DNA of 64,000 bases from Pristionchus mayeri (taxonomy: Eukaryota; Nematoda; Chromadorea; Rhabditida; Neodiplogasteridae), in assembly GCA_036245805.1 (NCBI GenBank), contig BTRK01000001.1:32808758-32872757 (forward strand). Direction: 5' to 3'. Below, one piece after another: positions 22,603 through 33,168 of this stretch. Positions within the stretch are counted from its first letter, which is position 1. Each line of letters starts with the position of its first letter. A program made the translations under genes and the position numbers. Below the pieces are notes generated by a model. The model worked only from the letters and a program-made list of their open reading frames with translations, was not told the DNA's origin and did not search any database.

Positions 22603-24849
22603 AAATGATCAGACCGGGAGATTCTAGGGAGAAGGGAACTGATTGAGTGGTGAAGAGAGGGAAGGGGGAAGAAGGGAGGGAAGAGCACTCGAGGCCCTCG
22701 TCCGTAGAATTCCGGTGACCAATTCAAATCTGACCAGACCGGGAGATTCTAGGGAGAAGGGAACTGATCGAGTGGTGAAGAGAGGGAAGGGAGGGAAGAG
22801 CACTCGAGGCCCTCGTCCGTAGAATTCCCGGTGACCAATTCAAATATGATCAGACCGGGAGATTCTAGGGAGAAGGGAACTGATCGAGTGGTGAAGAGAG
22901 GGAAGGGGGAAGAAGGGAGGGAAGAGCACTCGAGGCCCTCGTCCGTAGAATTCCCGGTGACCAACTCAAATCTGATCAGACCGGGAGATTCTAGGGAGAA
23001 GGGAACTTATCGAGTGGTGAAGAGAGGAAAGGGGGAAGAAGGGAGTTAAGAGCACTCGAGGCCCTCGTCCGTAGAATTCCTGGTGACCAATTCAAATCTG
23101 ATCAGACCGGGAGATTCTAGGGAGAAGGGAACTTATCGAGTGGTAAAGAGAGGGAAGGGGGACGAAGGGAGGGAAGAGCACTCGAGGCCCTCGTCCGTAG
23201 AATTCCCGGTGACCTATTCAAATCTGATCAGACCGCGAGATTCTAGGCAGAAGGGAACTGATCGAGTGGTGAAGAGAGGGAAGGGGAATAAGGGAGGGAA
23301 GAGCACTCGAGGCCCTCGTCCGTCGAATTCCCGGTGACCAATTCAAATCTGATCAGACCGGCAGATTCTAGGGAGAAGGGAACTTATCGAGTGGTGAAGA
23401 TAGGGAAGGGGGAAGAAGGGAGGGAAGAGCACTCGAGGCCCTCGTCCGTAGAATTCCCGGTGACAAATTCAAATCTGATCAGACCGGGAGATTCTAGGGA
23501 GAAGGGAACTGATCGAGTGGTGAAGAGAGGGAGGGGGGAGAAGGGACTTAAGAGCACTCGAGGCCCTCGTCCGTAGAATTCCCGGTGACCAATTCAAATC
23601 TGATCAGACCGGGAGATTCTAGGGAGAAGGGAACTGATCGAGTGGTGAAGAGAGGGAAGGGGGGAGAAGGGAGTTAAGAGCACTCGAGGCCCTCGTCCGT
23701 AGAATTCCCGGTGACCAACTCAAATCTGATCAGACCGGGAGATTCTAGGGAGAAGGGAACTGATCGAGTGGTGAAGAGAGGGAAGGGGGGAAAAGGGAGT
23801 TAAGAGCACTCGAGGCCCTCGTCCGTAGAATTCCCGGTGACCAATTCAAATCTGATCAGACCGCGAGATTCTAGAGAGAAGGGAACTGATCGAGTGGTGA
23901 AGAGAGGGAAGGGGGGAGAAGGGAGTTAAGAGCACTCGAGGCCCTCGTCCGTAGAATTCCCGGTGACCAACTCAAATCTGATCAGACCGGAAGATTCTAG
24001 GGAGAAGGGAACTTATCGACTGGTGAAGAGAGGGAAGGGGGAAGAAGGAAGGGAAGAGCACTCGAGGCCCTCGTCCGTAGAATTCCCGGTGACCAATTCA
24101 AATCTGACCAGACCGGGAGATTCTAGGGAGAAGGGAACTGATCGAGTGGTGAAGAGAGGGAAGGGAGGGAAGAGCACTCGAGGCCTTCGTCCGTAGAATT
24201 CCGGTGACCAATTCAAATCTGATCAGACCGGGAGATTCTAGGGAGAAGGGAACTGATCGAGTGGTGAAGAGAGGGAAGGGGGGAGAAGGGAGTTAAGAGC
24301 ACTCGAGGCCCTCGTCCGTAGAATTCCCGGTGACCAACTCAAATCTGATCAGACCGGGAGATTCTAGGGAGAAGGGAACTTATCGACTGGTGAAGAGAGG
24401 GAAGGGGGAAGAAGGGAGGGAAGAGCACTCGAGGCCCTCGTCCGTAGAATTCCCGGTGACCAATTCAAATCTGACCAGACCGGGAGATTCTAGGGAGAAG
24501 GAACTGATCGAGTGGTGAAAAGAGGGAGGCAGGAGAAGGGAGTTAAGAGCACTCGAGGCCCTCGTCCGTAGAATTCCCGGTGACCAACTCAAATCTGATC
24601 AGACCGGGAGATTCTAGGGAGAAGGGAACTTATCGATTGGTGAAGAGAGGGAAGGGGGAAGAAGGAAGGGAAGAGCACTCGAGGCCCTCGTCCGTAGAAT
24701 TCCCGGTGACCAATTCAAATCTGATCAGACCGGGAGATTCTAGGAGAAGGGAACTGATCGACTGGTGAAGAGAGGGAAGGGGGAAGAAGGAAGGGAAGAG
24801 CACTCGAGGCCCTCGTCCGTAGAATTCCCGGTGACCAATTCAAATCTAC
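22603..24849 (-). repeat. 126-bp satellite array, inverted block
   Basis: The same unit runs in reverse complement from the junction near 22603 (forward GGGAATTCTAAAAAATGATCAGACC), about 18 copies. Some units here are shorter, about 116 bp, lacking a GGGGGAAGAA segment. The block runs straight into the assembly gap, so the true length is unknown. Confidence 0.92.
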
Positions 24850-25349
24850 NNNNNNNNNNNNNNNNNNNNNNNNNNNNNNNNNNNNNNNNNNNNNNNNNNN
24901 NNNNNNNNNNNNNNNNNNNNNNNNNNNNNNNNNNNNNNNNNNNNNNNNNNNNNNNNNNNNNNNNNNNNNNNNNNNNNNNNNNNNNNNNNNNNNNNNNNNN
25001 NNNNNNNNNNNNNNNNNNNNNNNNNNNNNNNNNNNNNNNNNNNNNNNNNNNNNNNNNNNNNNNNNNNNNNNNNNNNNNNNNNNNNNNNNNNNNNNNNNNN
25101 NNNNNNNNNNNNNNNNNNNNNNNNNNNNNNNNNNNNNNNNNNNNNNNNNNNNNNNNNNNNNNNNNNNNNNNNNNNNNNNNNNNNNNNNNNNNNNNNNNNN
25201 NNNNNNNNNNNNNNNNNNNNNNNNNNNNNNNNNNNNNNNNNNNNNNNNNNNNNNNNNNNNNNNNNNNNNNNNNNNNNNNNNNNNNNNNNNNNNNNNNNNN
25301 NNNNNNNNNNNNNNNNNNNNNNNNNNNNNNNNNNNNNNNNNNNNNNNNN
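24850..25349. other. Assembly gap (500 N)
   Basis: Exactly 500 unknown bases, a conventional placeholder length, placed where the satellite could not be assembled. Confidence 0.99.
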
Positions 25350-25350
25350 G

Positions 25351-25515
25351 TTGAGGCCAGAAGGAAGCGGCGGGCGCACCAACGGCTCCGGCGGCCCCAC
25401 GCCAGCCGGCGTGGCCTTGGCGCGCGCCGCGCGTCGCGCCTTCCGCCCCGCGCCCACATCCGCATGCGACCGCGTCCGGCGGCCGCTCGAGACGCGTCGC
25501 CAGCTCACGCATTGA
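25351..25515 (+). CDS. Possible 3' terminal coding segment of an unknown plus-strand gene
   Basis: A very GC-rich block (near 75-80% G+C by eye) directly after the gap. One plus frame is open for 54 codons to a TGA, with G/C at most third positions and a Gly/Arg/Ala-rich, natural-looking sequence (GSGGRTNGSGGPTPAG, then RRPLETRRQLTH). An AATAAA lies at 25593, 78 bp after the stop. This suggests a last exon whose gene is lost in the gap. The minus strand is also open in two frames, and NotI, XhoI and MluI sites overlap within about 20 bp, so a misplaced or vector-derived piece cannot be excluded. Confidence 0.35.
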   Translation: MRPEGSGGRTNGSGGPTPAGVALARAARRAFRPAPTSACDRVRRPLETRRQLTH

Positions 25516-25695
25516 ATGGCTGAATGAATGAAAGAGGGAGCATGGATCGATGGATGTGGATCACGCGAGCGAGATCAAGGTGGCGGACGAACAATAAAAA
25601 AATACTGCGATAGGAAATTGGAGCCACATGCCGCGATGTGAATAAGAGCCGGAGAGGGGGGGGGGGAATTCATGGATTGAGGCGGATGAGCAGTA

Positions 25696-25804
25696 GAGTT
25701 CGATAAGCGATACCACGGCCTATTTCATTTTATGCATCTCTCGACCGGTCGAGTGGTGAGGTGGTGCACAAAATGAAGAGACCGTGGTATAATATCTCGA
25801 ACTC
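25696..25804. repeat. 110-bp palindrome with ATACCACGG arms
   Basis: The left arm has GAGTTCGATAAGCGATACCA and CTATTTCATTTTATGCA. The right arm is its imperfect inverse, ending in GTGGTATAATATCTCGAACTC. A partial relative is seen near 62440-62500. Confidence 0.55.
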
Positions 25805-27282
25805 AAATGAGGAAGATGAGGGAGCTGGACAGGGAAAAAGGAGGAAAGGGAAGATCATTCTAGACTAGCGAAAGGGGTGAAACCAGAGATGCGCCCCGGA
25901 GGAGGGTAGGTCAGGAGGTAGTAGACGAGATCTCATTACGACGTCATTCCGACAAAATCATATCTGTTCTGCAGTGTGTCACGCAAGCGGCGGGGCAAAA
26001 CACATGTTAGAGGGACTTGGAACTAGACTTCGTAATTTTTGAGTAATGTGCTCTTCATTTCCGTTTCTTTTGTGTAGAAAGAAGATAATCAACACTCTTA
26101 CTGAGAGCTGCAACGAATAATTGCGATTTTTTGAACTAAAATGACGGTGACCCGAATTACCAAATCTACTTGGAACTGGAGGAGGAGGGGAAGGAATACG
26201 GCGATACATGTAGTTCTTCCGCCGATTACCTACATATGGCAGAGGCGGGCGGGTGGTGATGAGGAATGTCTCTAGAAGGTGAACGATGTGAAAGACGAAA
26301 GAGAAGGGGGGAAGCAATCCTCTCCGCATGTTGAACGCGCTATCGTAGGTCAGAGACAGCGACTGAGCACGCAAATAGTAGAGGTTTAGACGGCCGAGAG
26401 AAAGGAGGCAGAGGGAGGGAATGCCTCTTAGTCAGTCGAAGAAGAAAAAGAAGGAGACGTGAACTGTGGGTGAGTCAATCTTTCATATTGAAGCAACGAC
26501 GATCAAGCAAGAGGTAGGGAGAAGAAAGAGAGATGGGTTGGCAGGAGGTTTCAGCGCGCCCATAAATCGGGAAGCACCAGCGCCACTGATAAAAGTTGAT
26601 AGCTGGAAGAGGGAGAAGGAAGAACAACTGTCCCTGAGGGCGCGTAGAGCCGGGCGGGGGGCTTACGAGTGGTGGTGGAAGAAGAAGGGAAGCGATCACT
26701 TGGCGTGGAAGAGATGAGAAAAGAGGGGTCTGGAAGAGATACGGAAGGACGATGAAGATAGAGAGTGAGATACGGGGGATCATTGGTGAATGAAGGGACA
26801 GTTGGTCCGTGCCGCTTGTCACACTTATGCTCGTTAGTACATGTTTTGATCTGTCGTAGGTCACAAGGGCTACTAATGAGCAACTTCCGAGATTGGAAAC
26901 CGGGAAGCTATGGACCATGTAAGACGACGACGCTACGATATAGTGGCGGGGAGACATTAAGGAGCGCGCGGCGCAAATAGCGAACGAAAGGGCAAATACG
27001 ATACGATAGCTGTGTGTGTGATCTTATCGCCATCCATTTGCGTTCACACGCGTCAGAGCGCCGGGCACAACAACGCTACGTCGGTCTGCATATCTACTTT
27101 ATGCCTGAGCGAACTCGAAATGTCCCCTACATTACGATGTGGGGAACGACAACAATTCGCGCCAGCGGCAAAGGGCAACGGCCAATGTGCTCGCGGCTAT
27201 TCAATCAATAAGCATGGGATGGGAAAAAGGGGGCTGTATTCTTTTATTTTTTTTTGGAACTCGAATGACTGACTTCAAATAC

Positions 27283-27325
27283 AGAGTTCTAAAACTACCA
27301 GTTCTATGTTGATAATACACCCCCG
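27283..27325. mobile_element. Half of a family B MITE
   Basis: Only the right-hand end (AGAGTTCTAAAACTACCAG then AATACACCCCC) is recognisable. Confidence 0.4.
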
Positions 27326-28448
27326 GAACGATGAGGGAGAGGGGAAAGGTTCAGGAAGTCCCCTTGCCACTCTCCTCTCATCTCTGTGTGTGTGCCAACA
27401 TGTCCACGATGGTCACTTTAGCGGACGAAGAGCGGAGAAGAGAAGGGAGAAGAAGAAGAAGAAGAAGAGATGGCATAGGAGCATAGCGAAAGAACAACGA
27501 TGAGCTGCTGCTTGATCGAGAGAGCGGGCAGATCGAAGAGGGCGCAGAGAAAGCAGATGGTGAGAGATCAAGCAAAATGGAGAGAGCGCAGTGAGATGCT
27601 TTGGCTATAGGAGAGAGAAACTGCCCTCAGGGGCGCTTGCCGTTTCTCGCCAAAGGAATGTGAGAATGGAAGTAGACGCCCGTCGGCTCAAGGACGGAGG
27701 AATACCTTCCGGATCATTACCAAAAAAATACTTTATTTTTTTGACAATGTGGAAACCTACGGTGAAGATTCCAAGGTCGCTATTATTGGTACTCATTCGG
27801 AAGGTTCTCTTACATAGTGCCCCCAGCAGCCAGCCTACTAAACTATTCTCACATCATCGGAGACGATGATTGCCTCCTTATTCTTAGTGGCGAGAGGGTT
27901 TATAGGCAAGGGGCATTCCTCGCCATTCCGCACGAACTATGGTGTTGTGGGCGTACCGCACAACAAAGAGTGTACCAGTTCACACTTCGCGCCCTCATTA
28001 AAATTCACGACCGTCTACCGATCAAACTACAAACGAGGTATGCATCCCTAATTCCGGCATCTATCTAATTGGCTACGTCGACAATTCGTATGACTCGCTT
28101 CCTTTTGCATTCTCTCTTTCGTTCTCTAACCTTCGAGAAAGTGTGCAAACTGCTACGTCAGAGGCGTCTCAGAATAGAAATACTGCGTAATCGTGGACCG
28201 AAAAGGAGGAAAGGATGGCGTGAGCCGGCGGTGTGATTGTTATTTGTCCTGTGCGCATTCGTGATTGTTCAGGGGTTGGAAGAGGAGGGAGAGGAGGAAG
28301 GAAGGAACATGCGAAAATCGGTGTCGGCAACACAATGATTCCCTTCCACCACCACCACCCTCTCTTCCCTTTTTTCGTCGCCTACCGAGAGCGGGGAGAG
28401 GAGATGGCGGAAGTGTGAGAATGCAATGCCGAAGAAAGAAAGACTGAG

Positions 28449-28528
28449 CGTCTGACTCTCTCCCGATTGCATGCTCTCCAGCTTTCTCTGACCGGCGAGA
28501 GAGTGAGAAAATCGAGAGTCAAACCAAG
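28449..28528. repeat. Dispersed 80-bp palindrome (CTCTCTCGC family)
   Basis: The left arm, TCTGACTCTCTCCCGATTG, and the inverse right arm, AATCGAGAGTCAAACC, flank the loop TTTCTCTGACC shared with the copy at 13900. Confidence 0.55.
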
Positions 28529-29682
28529 AAAGGGGGAAGGAGCAGGAGCAGGAGACATAACGATGACAACTTGGCAGCAAAAGAAAAAGAAGAAGATAAA
28601 CACGAGTAGTGATACAACACAAAATTTATTGGCACTCGCGCTACGATATCACTAGTGTTGTATGGTGCTCGACCTTCAAAACACACAGATGAGAAGGATT
28701 GCTGCTGAGTTTCAAAAATCCGGGAGCGGCGCATGAGATCAGACACAAAACCAGTGGGGTTTGCAAAAAATGGTCCCGAAAACTGTTAAAAAAAATATGA
28801 CAGGAACTATCCGAAAAAAAGGAGCGCCTTGCTGTTTGCAGAAATGGCGTCCACTTTTGATCCAAAGTAGCGAGAGATCGCACGAAATCGATAGGGTGCG
28901 CGCGCGCTAAATCACTACACTGCGCCCCCTATAATCTCTAATGCGTGGTGATCACTACGCTCCCTTATCACCACATACTATCGAGATAGAGACGCAAATG
29001 ACGCTCGTGAATAGAGTATTCGTACCAGCTCCTTCGTCAGGAGAATTACGAGGCATCGTTGCAGATAAAGGAGTTCAGATCAATTGGCTACTATAAAAAA
29101 CTACTAAACTCAACATTATGCTAAACTTTGAGTTGATCACCATATTCAGCAACTTATAATTCAAGCCTATGTATTTGCTGCAGATTGCGAGGAAAAATAT
29201 AATCACGCCTCAAGCTGAGGATCAGCGTGCCTAGAGCTGAGAGAGAGGGATAGATCGAGAGTAGCACAACTACTACACTCCTCACGGTCCGAGACTGCGC
29301 TCCATCTGCTTCATAAATCCCATCCATTCACTACTCTACGAATGAGCGAGAGGAAGAGGAGGCGAAAAGGCAGGAGCGAGAGAAAAAAAGGACAAAAAAG
29401 TTTCCCACAAGACTGAAAAACGAGAGAGAGAGAGATAGAGAGCGCGGCTAAACGACTTCTTCGCTCCCTTCTACCCAATTAAGCACGGCTGCTGTTCTCC
29501 ATGACTTCTCGGCTACAGTAGATTGCATGTTTCAGTAGGTCAGAAGCCGGGCAAGATGGGTGACTCGTTGTGATAACACAGAGATAGTGACAGTGTGCCT
29601 CTTCTTGGTGCTGAGCGGGAGCGGAGAGTGGGGGAATGAGGAGGACTACTCGGCGTAAGCAGCTTACCGGACGGAGGAGGGG

Positions 29683-29808
29683 GGGTACTAGGTCGGATGA
29701 GATACCCTTCCTTCTGTAGCATTTTCACAGAATCAGTGTTATCACTGTGCGAGCGTATTCTTAAAATACTAGAGAAGGGCATTTTTAGCTCTCATCCGAT
29801 CTAGTACC
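29683..29808. mobile_element. Family A MITE, 126 bp
   Basis: The terminal inverted repeats GGTACTAGGTCGGATGAGA and TCTCATCCGATCTAGTACC differ at one base. The interior is AT-rich and non-coding. Confidence 0.75.
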
Positions 29809-30049
29809 GAGGAGGGGGAAGCTGCGATGATGCGGGCATCTATAACTACACACAAGCATTTTAAGGCTAGAATCTTTGAATCATGGTCATATACATACAT
29901 ATACATATACATCGTTAGGTCGCGCATCACTATCCCATCATTCGAACGCATCAAGAAACTATCGCACAATGAATAGATAGGGAGGGCACCGCATATTGCG
30001 CAACCACGCGCGAAAGGGCGCATTTTCCTTACGATACTAGGAAGTAAGA

Positions 30050-30177
30050 GGTGTATCATTTTAGAACTGGTCATTGGAATTCTACACGGGTGAACAAATA
30101 ATATGTTCCACATTGATCATTGAGCTCAAAAAAACAAAAAATGTCTAAAATGGCCAATTCTATGACGATACACCCCC
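30050..30177. mobile_element. Family B MITE, 128 bp
   Basis: The ends GTGTATCATTTTAGAACTGG and (other strand) GGGGGTGTATCGTCATAGAA form imperfect inverted repeats shared with 8814. Confidence 0.6.
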
Positions 30178-33168
30178 GTAATCGACGATCGTCAGATGTT
30201 CGCCCTCCTCCTCCTCCTCATCTCGACGGACAAAGTTCTCCCCCCCCCTCCCCCTCCTCCATCTCGCATTTCGGGGTCGGTAAGGAAGACGCGGGGGAGA
30301 TAAATTGAATGAGACACTGAAGCAGCCGAGTAGAGGGGGAGGAGGAGGGGGGAGAAGATGCATCTCGAGAAGGTCTTCTCTCGAACGGCACTCTTGGCTA
30401 GTTCACACTATTCTCGGGAGGAAATCTAAACGCAATTTTCCGTGAATACGTGATGAGAAGAGAAAGGAAGCAAGGCGGGGAAGGGGGGAAATGAATAGGA
30501 AAGAATGAAACTGAATGAAACTGCTGCGCCGGCTATTGGGGTCGATGTGTCGTAGGTGGTGATTGCTCCGATTAATCGAATTATCGACTGGATCTACCGT
30601 TACGGAAGGACGAAAAGAGGGACGGGGGGAATTGCAAATGAGAGTAAGCCGCGCCCAAACTATTCGAATGCGTGCAATGGGATGGGGATCAATTAGAAAT
30701 CGCAGAGAGAGAGAAAGCGAGAACACTTGTCGGCTAGGAACGGTTGATAAGTGGAGAGTGCAGAGAGGAAGGGGTCATGCGAGGGCTCGCGCTGAATCGA
30801 GAGACCGTTCGCAAAAAAGCGACCGAGATGCACAGGCTAGTCCGCTCGGTGGGGCTGTTCTTTGTTCTGAGAGAGCGAGAGGGGGAAGAAAAGCGAGAAC
30901 GGTGCTGATATCAACCATAAATCTTCACTTGCGACGAAACCGAGAGAAACACAGTACCGGCTATACCGGAAATGAGCGACGATTGGGAGGGGAGAAGGGG
31001 AAAGGAGCCTGCGAGTTATTTCTCGCACCACTCACTTGCAGAACCGCGCCATGGTTTTCCACAATTCTCTCTATCAAAGAGCTCAGACTGTATGTGGAAA
31101 AAAAGAGAAAGAATAGATAAGAGCTTTCGCTCAGAATAAAGACTGCGTGCTCGCACATCAGACAAGCCCACTTATGAGTGGAACGTAGCGAGCCAAGCGG
31201 AACAATGAGGCAAATGTGACGTCAAGATTGCCTGAGGATCTGAGGAGCGCCCTCCTCCCAGATTCACTTCTGTATGCCCTCATCTCCTCTCAAGTTGACA
31301 TCCGGCTGAGAGCGCAAGAAGACAATGCGCGAGAGTGCGAGTGGATCGGAGAGAGCGGCCATAGAAACCATACACCACTCATTCATTCCCTCACATACAC
31401 TACTCTCGCTAAGCTGCCAACAGATGGGAATGATGATGATGGGGGCAGTGTGTTGAGATACAAAGCGAAGAGAGCAGAGGGCAGAGTTCAAGAGTCGTGA
31501 GTGCGAATCGCACTTGTAACATGCCGCTGCTGCTCACAAACGCAATGCAATTTCGTTCTCGTCGAGCACTTCGCTTTGGAATAGAAAAGAACGGAAACGC
31601 GAGACAATGGCCGAGAAAGGGGGGGGGGTCGTTTCACCTCAACCACAATTACCCGAAAGCGGCGTGTGAGAATCGACACTGATGACGGAGCGAAATTCAC
31701 GGGAAAATTGCATAGTTCGAAATACGATTCCTTTCATCTCACCGATTCCCATATGACTGGTCTAGGAGACAGCGTGTGGGAAAAGAGTATGACGACAATT
31801 GAAAATCTAGACTTTAAATATCAAAATAAAAGTGATTCCCACAGCGGTGGCCAAAAGAGGAAAGGGAATCTCTTCCAGAGTAGCCTCTCTCTCAAACCGA
31901 ATCAGATGGACTATTGTGTCTGCTGATGCTATGCTCTAGTCGCCCCTCCAGCGCCTTTCACACGCCTTTCAACGTCGAGAGAGCACAACAAAAACTCTAA
32001 TTCTTCCCCTTTCTCGCCTAGATTGACTCGTCACAGTCATACGAAGGAGGGGAGCAAGCTAGTTTACGCTTCTCTTCCCGTTGTCCTGTCGACTATTCCC
32101 GATTCGAATAATAATAGGAACACACACAAACACAGTCAGTCTTCTATCTGTCTGAGATAGAAAGAGGAAAACTGTTTTTATACACTTAGAAGGGAAATTC
32201 GGGAATGTGGAGATGAAAACACAAACAGCATGGGTACGCATGACCTGCACGAGGTTTCTGCAGCTTTCCAAACATTCTGGAGCAATAATTGCCTGGGGCC
32301 AAATGAATTCTCAGACGCAAACACATGCGCACGTTTCAGGCTCCTCATCTACTTAGATTGAAATTGGCAGAGGCAGGAGAGGAGGCGGCGGAGGGCCAGT
32401 CCGTTTCTCAGGATTTGCAAAATCGTGACGAGAAGGCAGAGGAGGAGGAGGACGAAAGAAGTGGAAGGAGGAAAAAGAATAGGATGGCGAGTTCACAACA
32501 GGTCCATTCGCGGAAATCGTTTCTTCTATGAGCTATGAGCAGTGTGATAGGCCCTCAACGACCTCCTCATCGCGCGTTGCGATATGCATGTGATGTGGTC
32601 GAATTGTGTGCAGGCGGCGCGAGAGGCAAGGAGCAAGCGAGAGAGGGAGGAAGGACCGAGAAGCACAATCAAAAGTCTCGTGATAGATGTCTCTGGAATT
32701 CGCCGGCCGAGAGACCATCACTCACGAGGAAGCCACTCGGGCATGCGTTTTAACGGTCTGGTGAATCGAGAGAGAAACATCCCGCTGATGTATGGACTCA
32801 CCGACAGAGAGCAACAAAGCGCTGATGTCTCTCAAGAGAATGGGGGAAAGGAGCTGGCGGTAAGTGATATCTAAGAACAGCACTAGGGGATCACAAAGAG
32901 AGGCGAGAGACCGGGGAGAGCGGAGAGGAAATCTCTCCTCGGGACACTCAGGGAGCACTAAAGTATGAGAGAGTCCAGAAGGCGGAGGATCAGATTGCAC
33001 GAAGTAGCTCTTTCTCCATCTTGCTGCTGTAGTACAGTGAGGATAAGAGAAGAAACCGAGAAGCGATGACTCGGATATAATGCCCAAAGTGCATCCTTCT
33101 AATGAAGGTTCACTACGTAAGAGTACCACAGCACTTGATGTTATCACACTTCTGCAAGTTGTAGTCAC

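Larger units (their letters stand above)
25516..33168. other. 7.6-kb region without supported coding
   Basis: The plus strand is strongly purine-rich (many GAGAGA and GGAGGAGG runs). All open frames are low-complexity and lack the G/C third-position bias seen in the real genes. It contains the palindromes listed separately at 25696, 27283, 28449, 29683 and 30050. It may be the distal introns or 3' region of the Ser-rich minus-strand gene, or intergenic. Confidence 0.5.

Noticed and set aside
16421..24849. CRISPR-like array
   Set aside because: The repeats have no unique spacers, the unit is 126 bp and the genome is eukaryotic.
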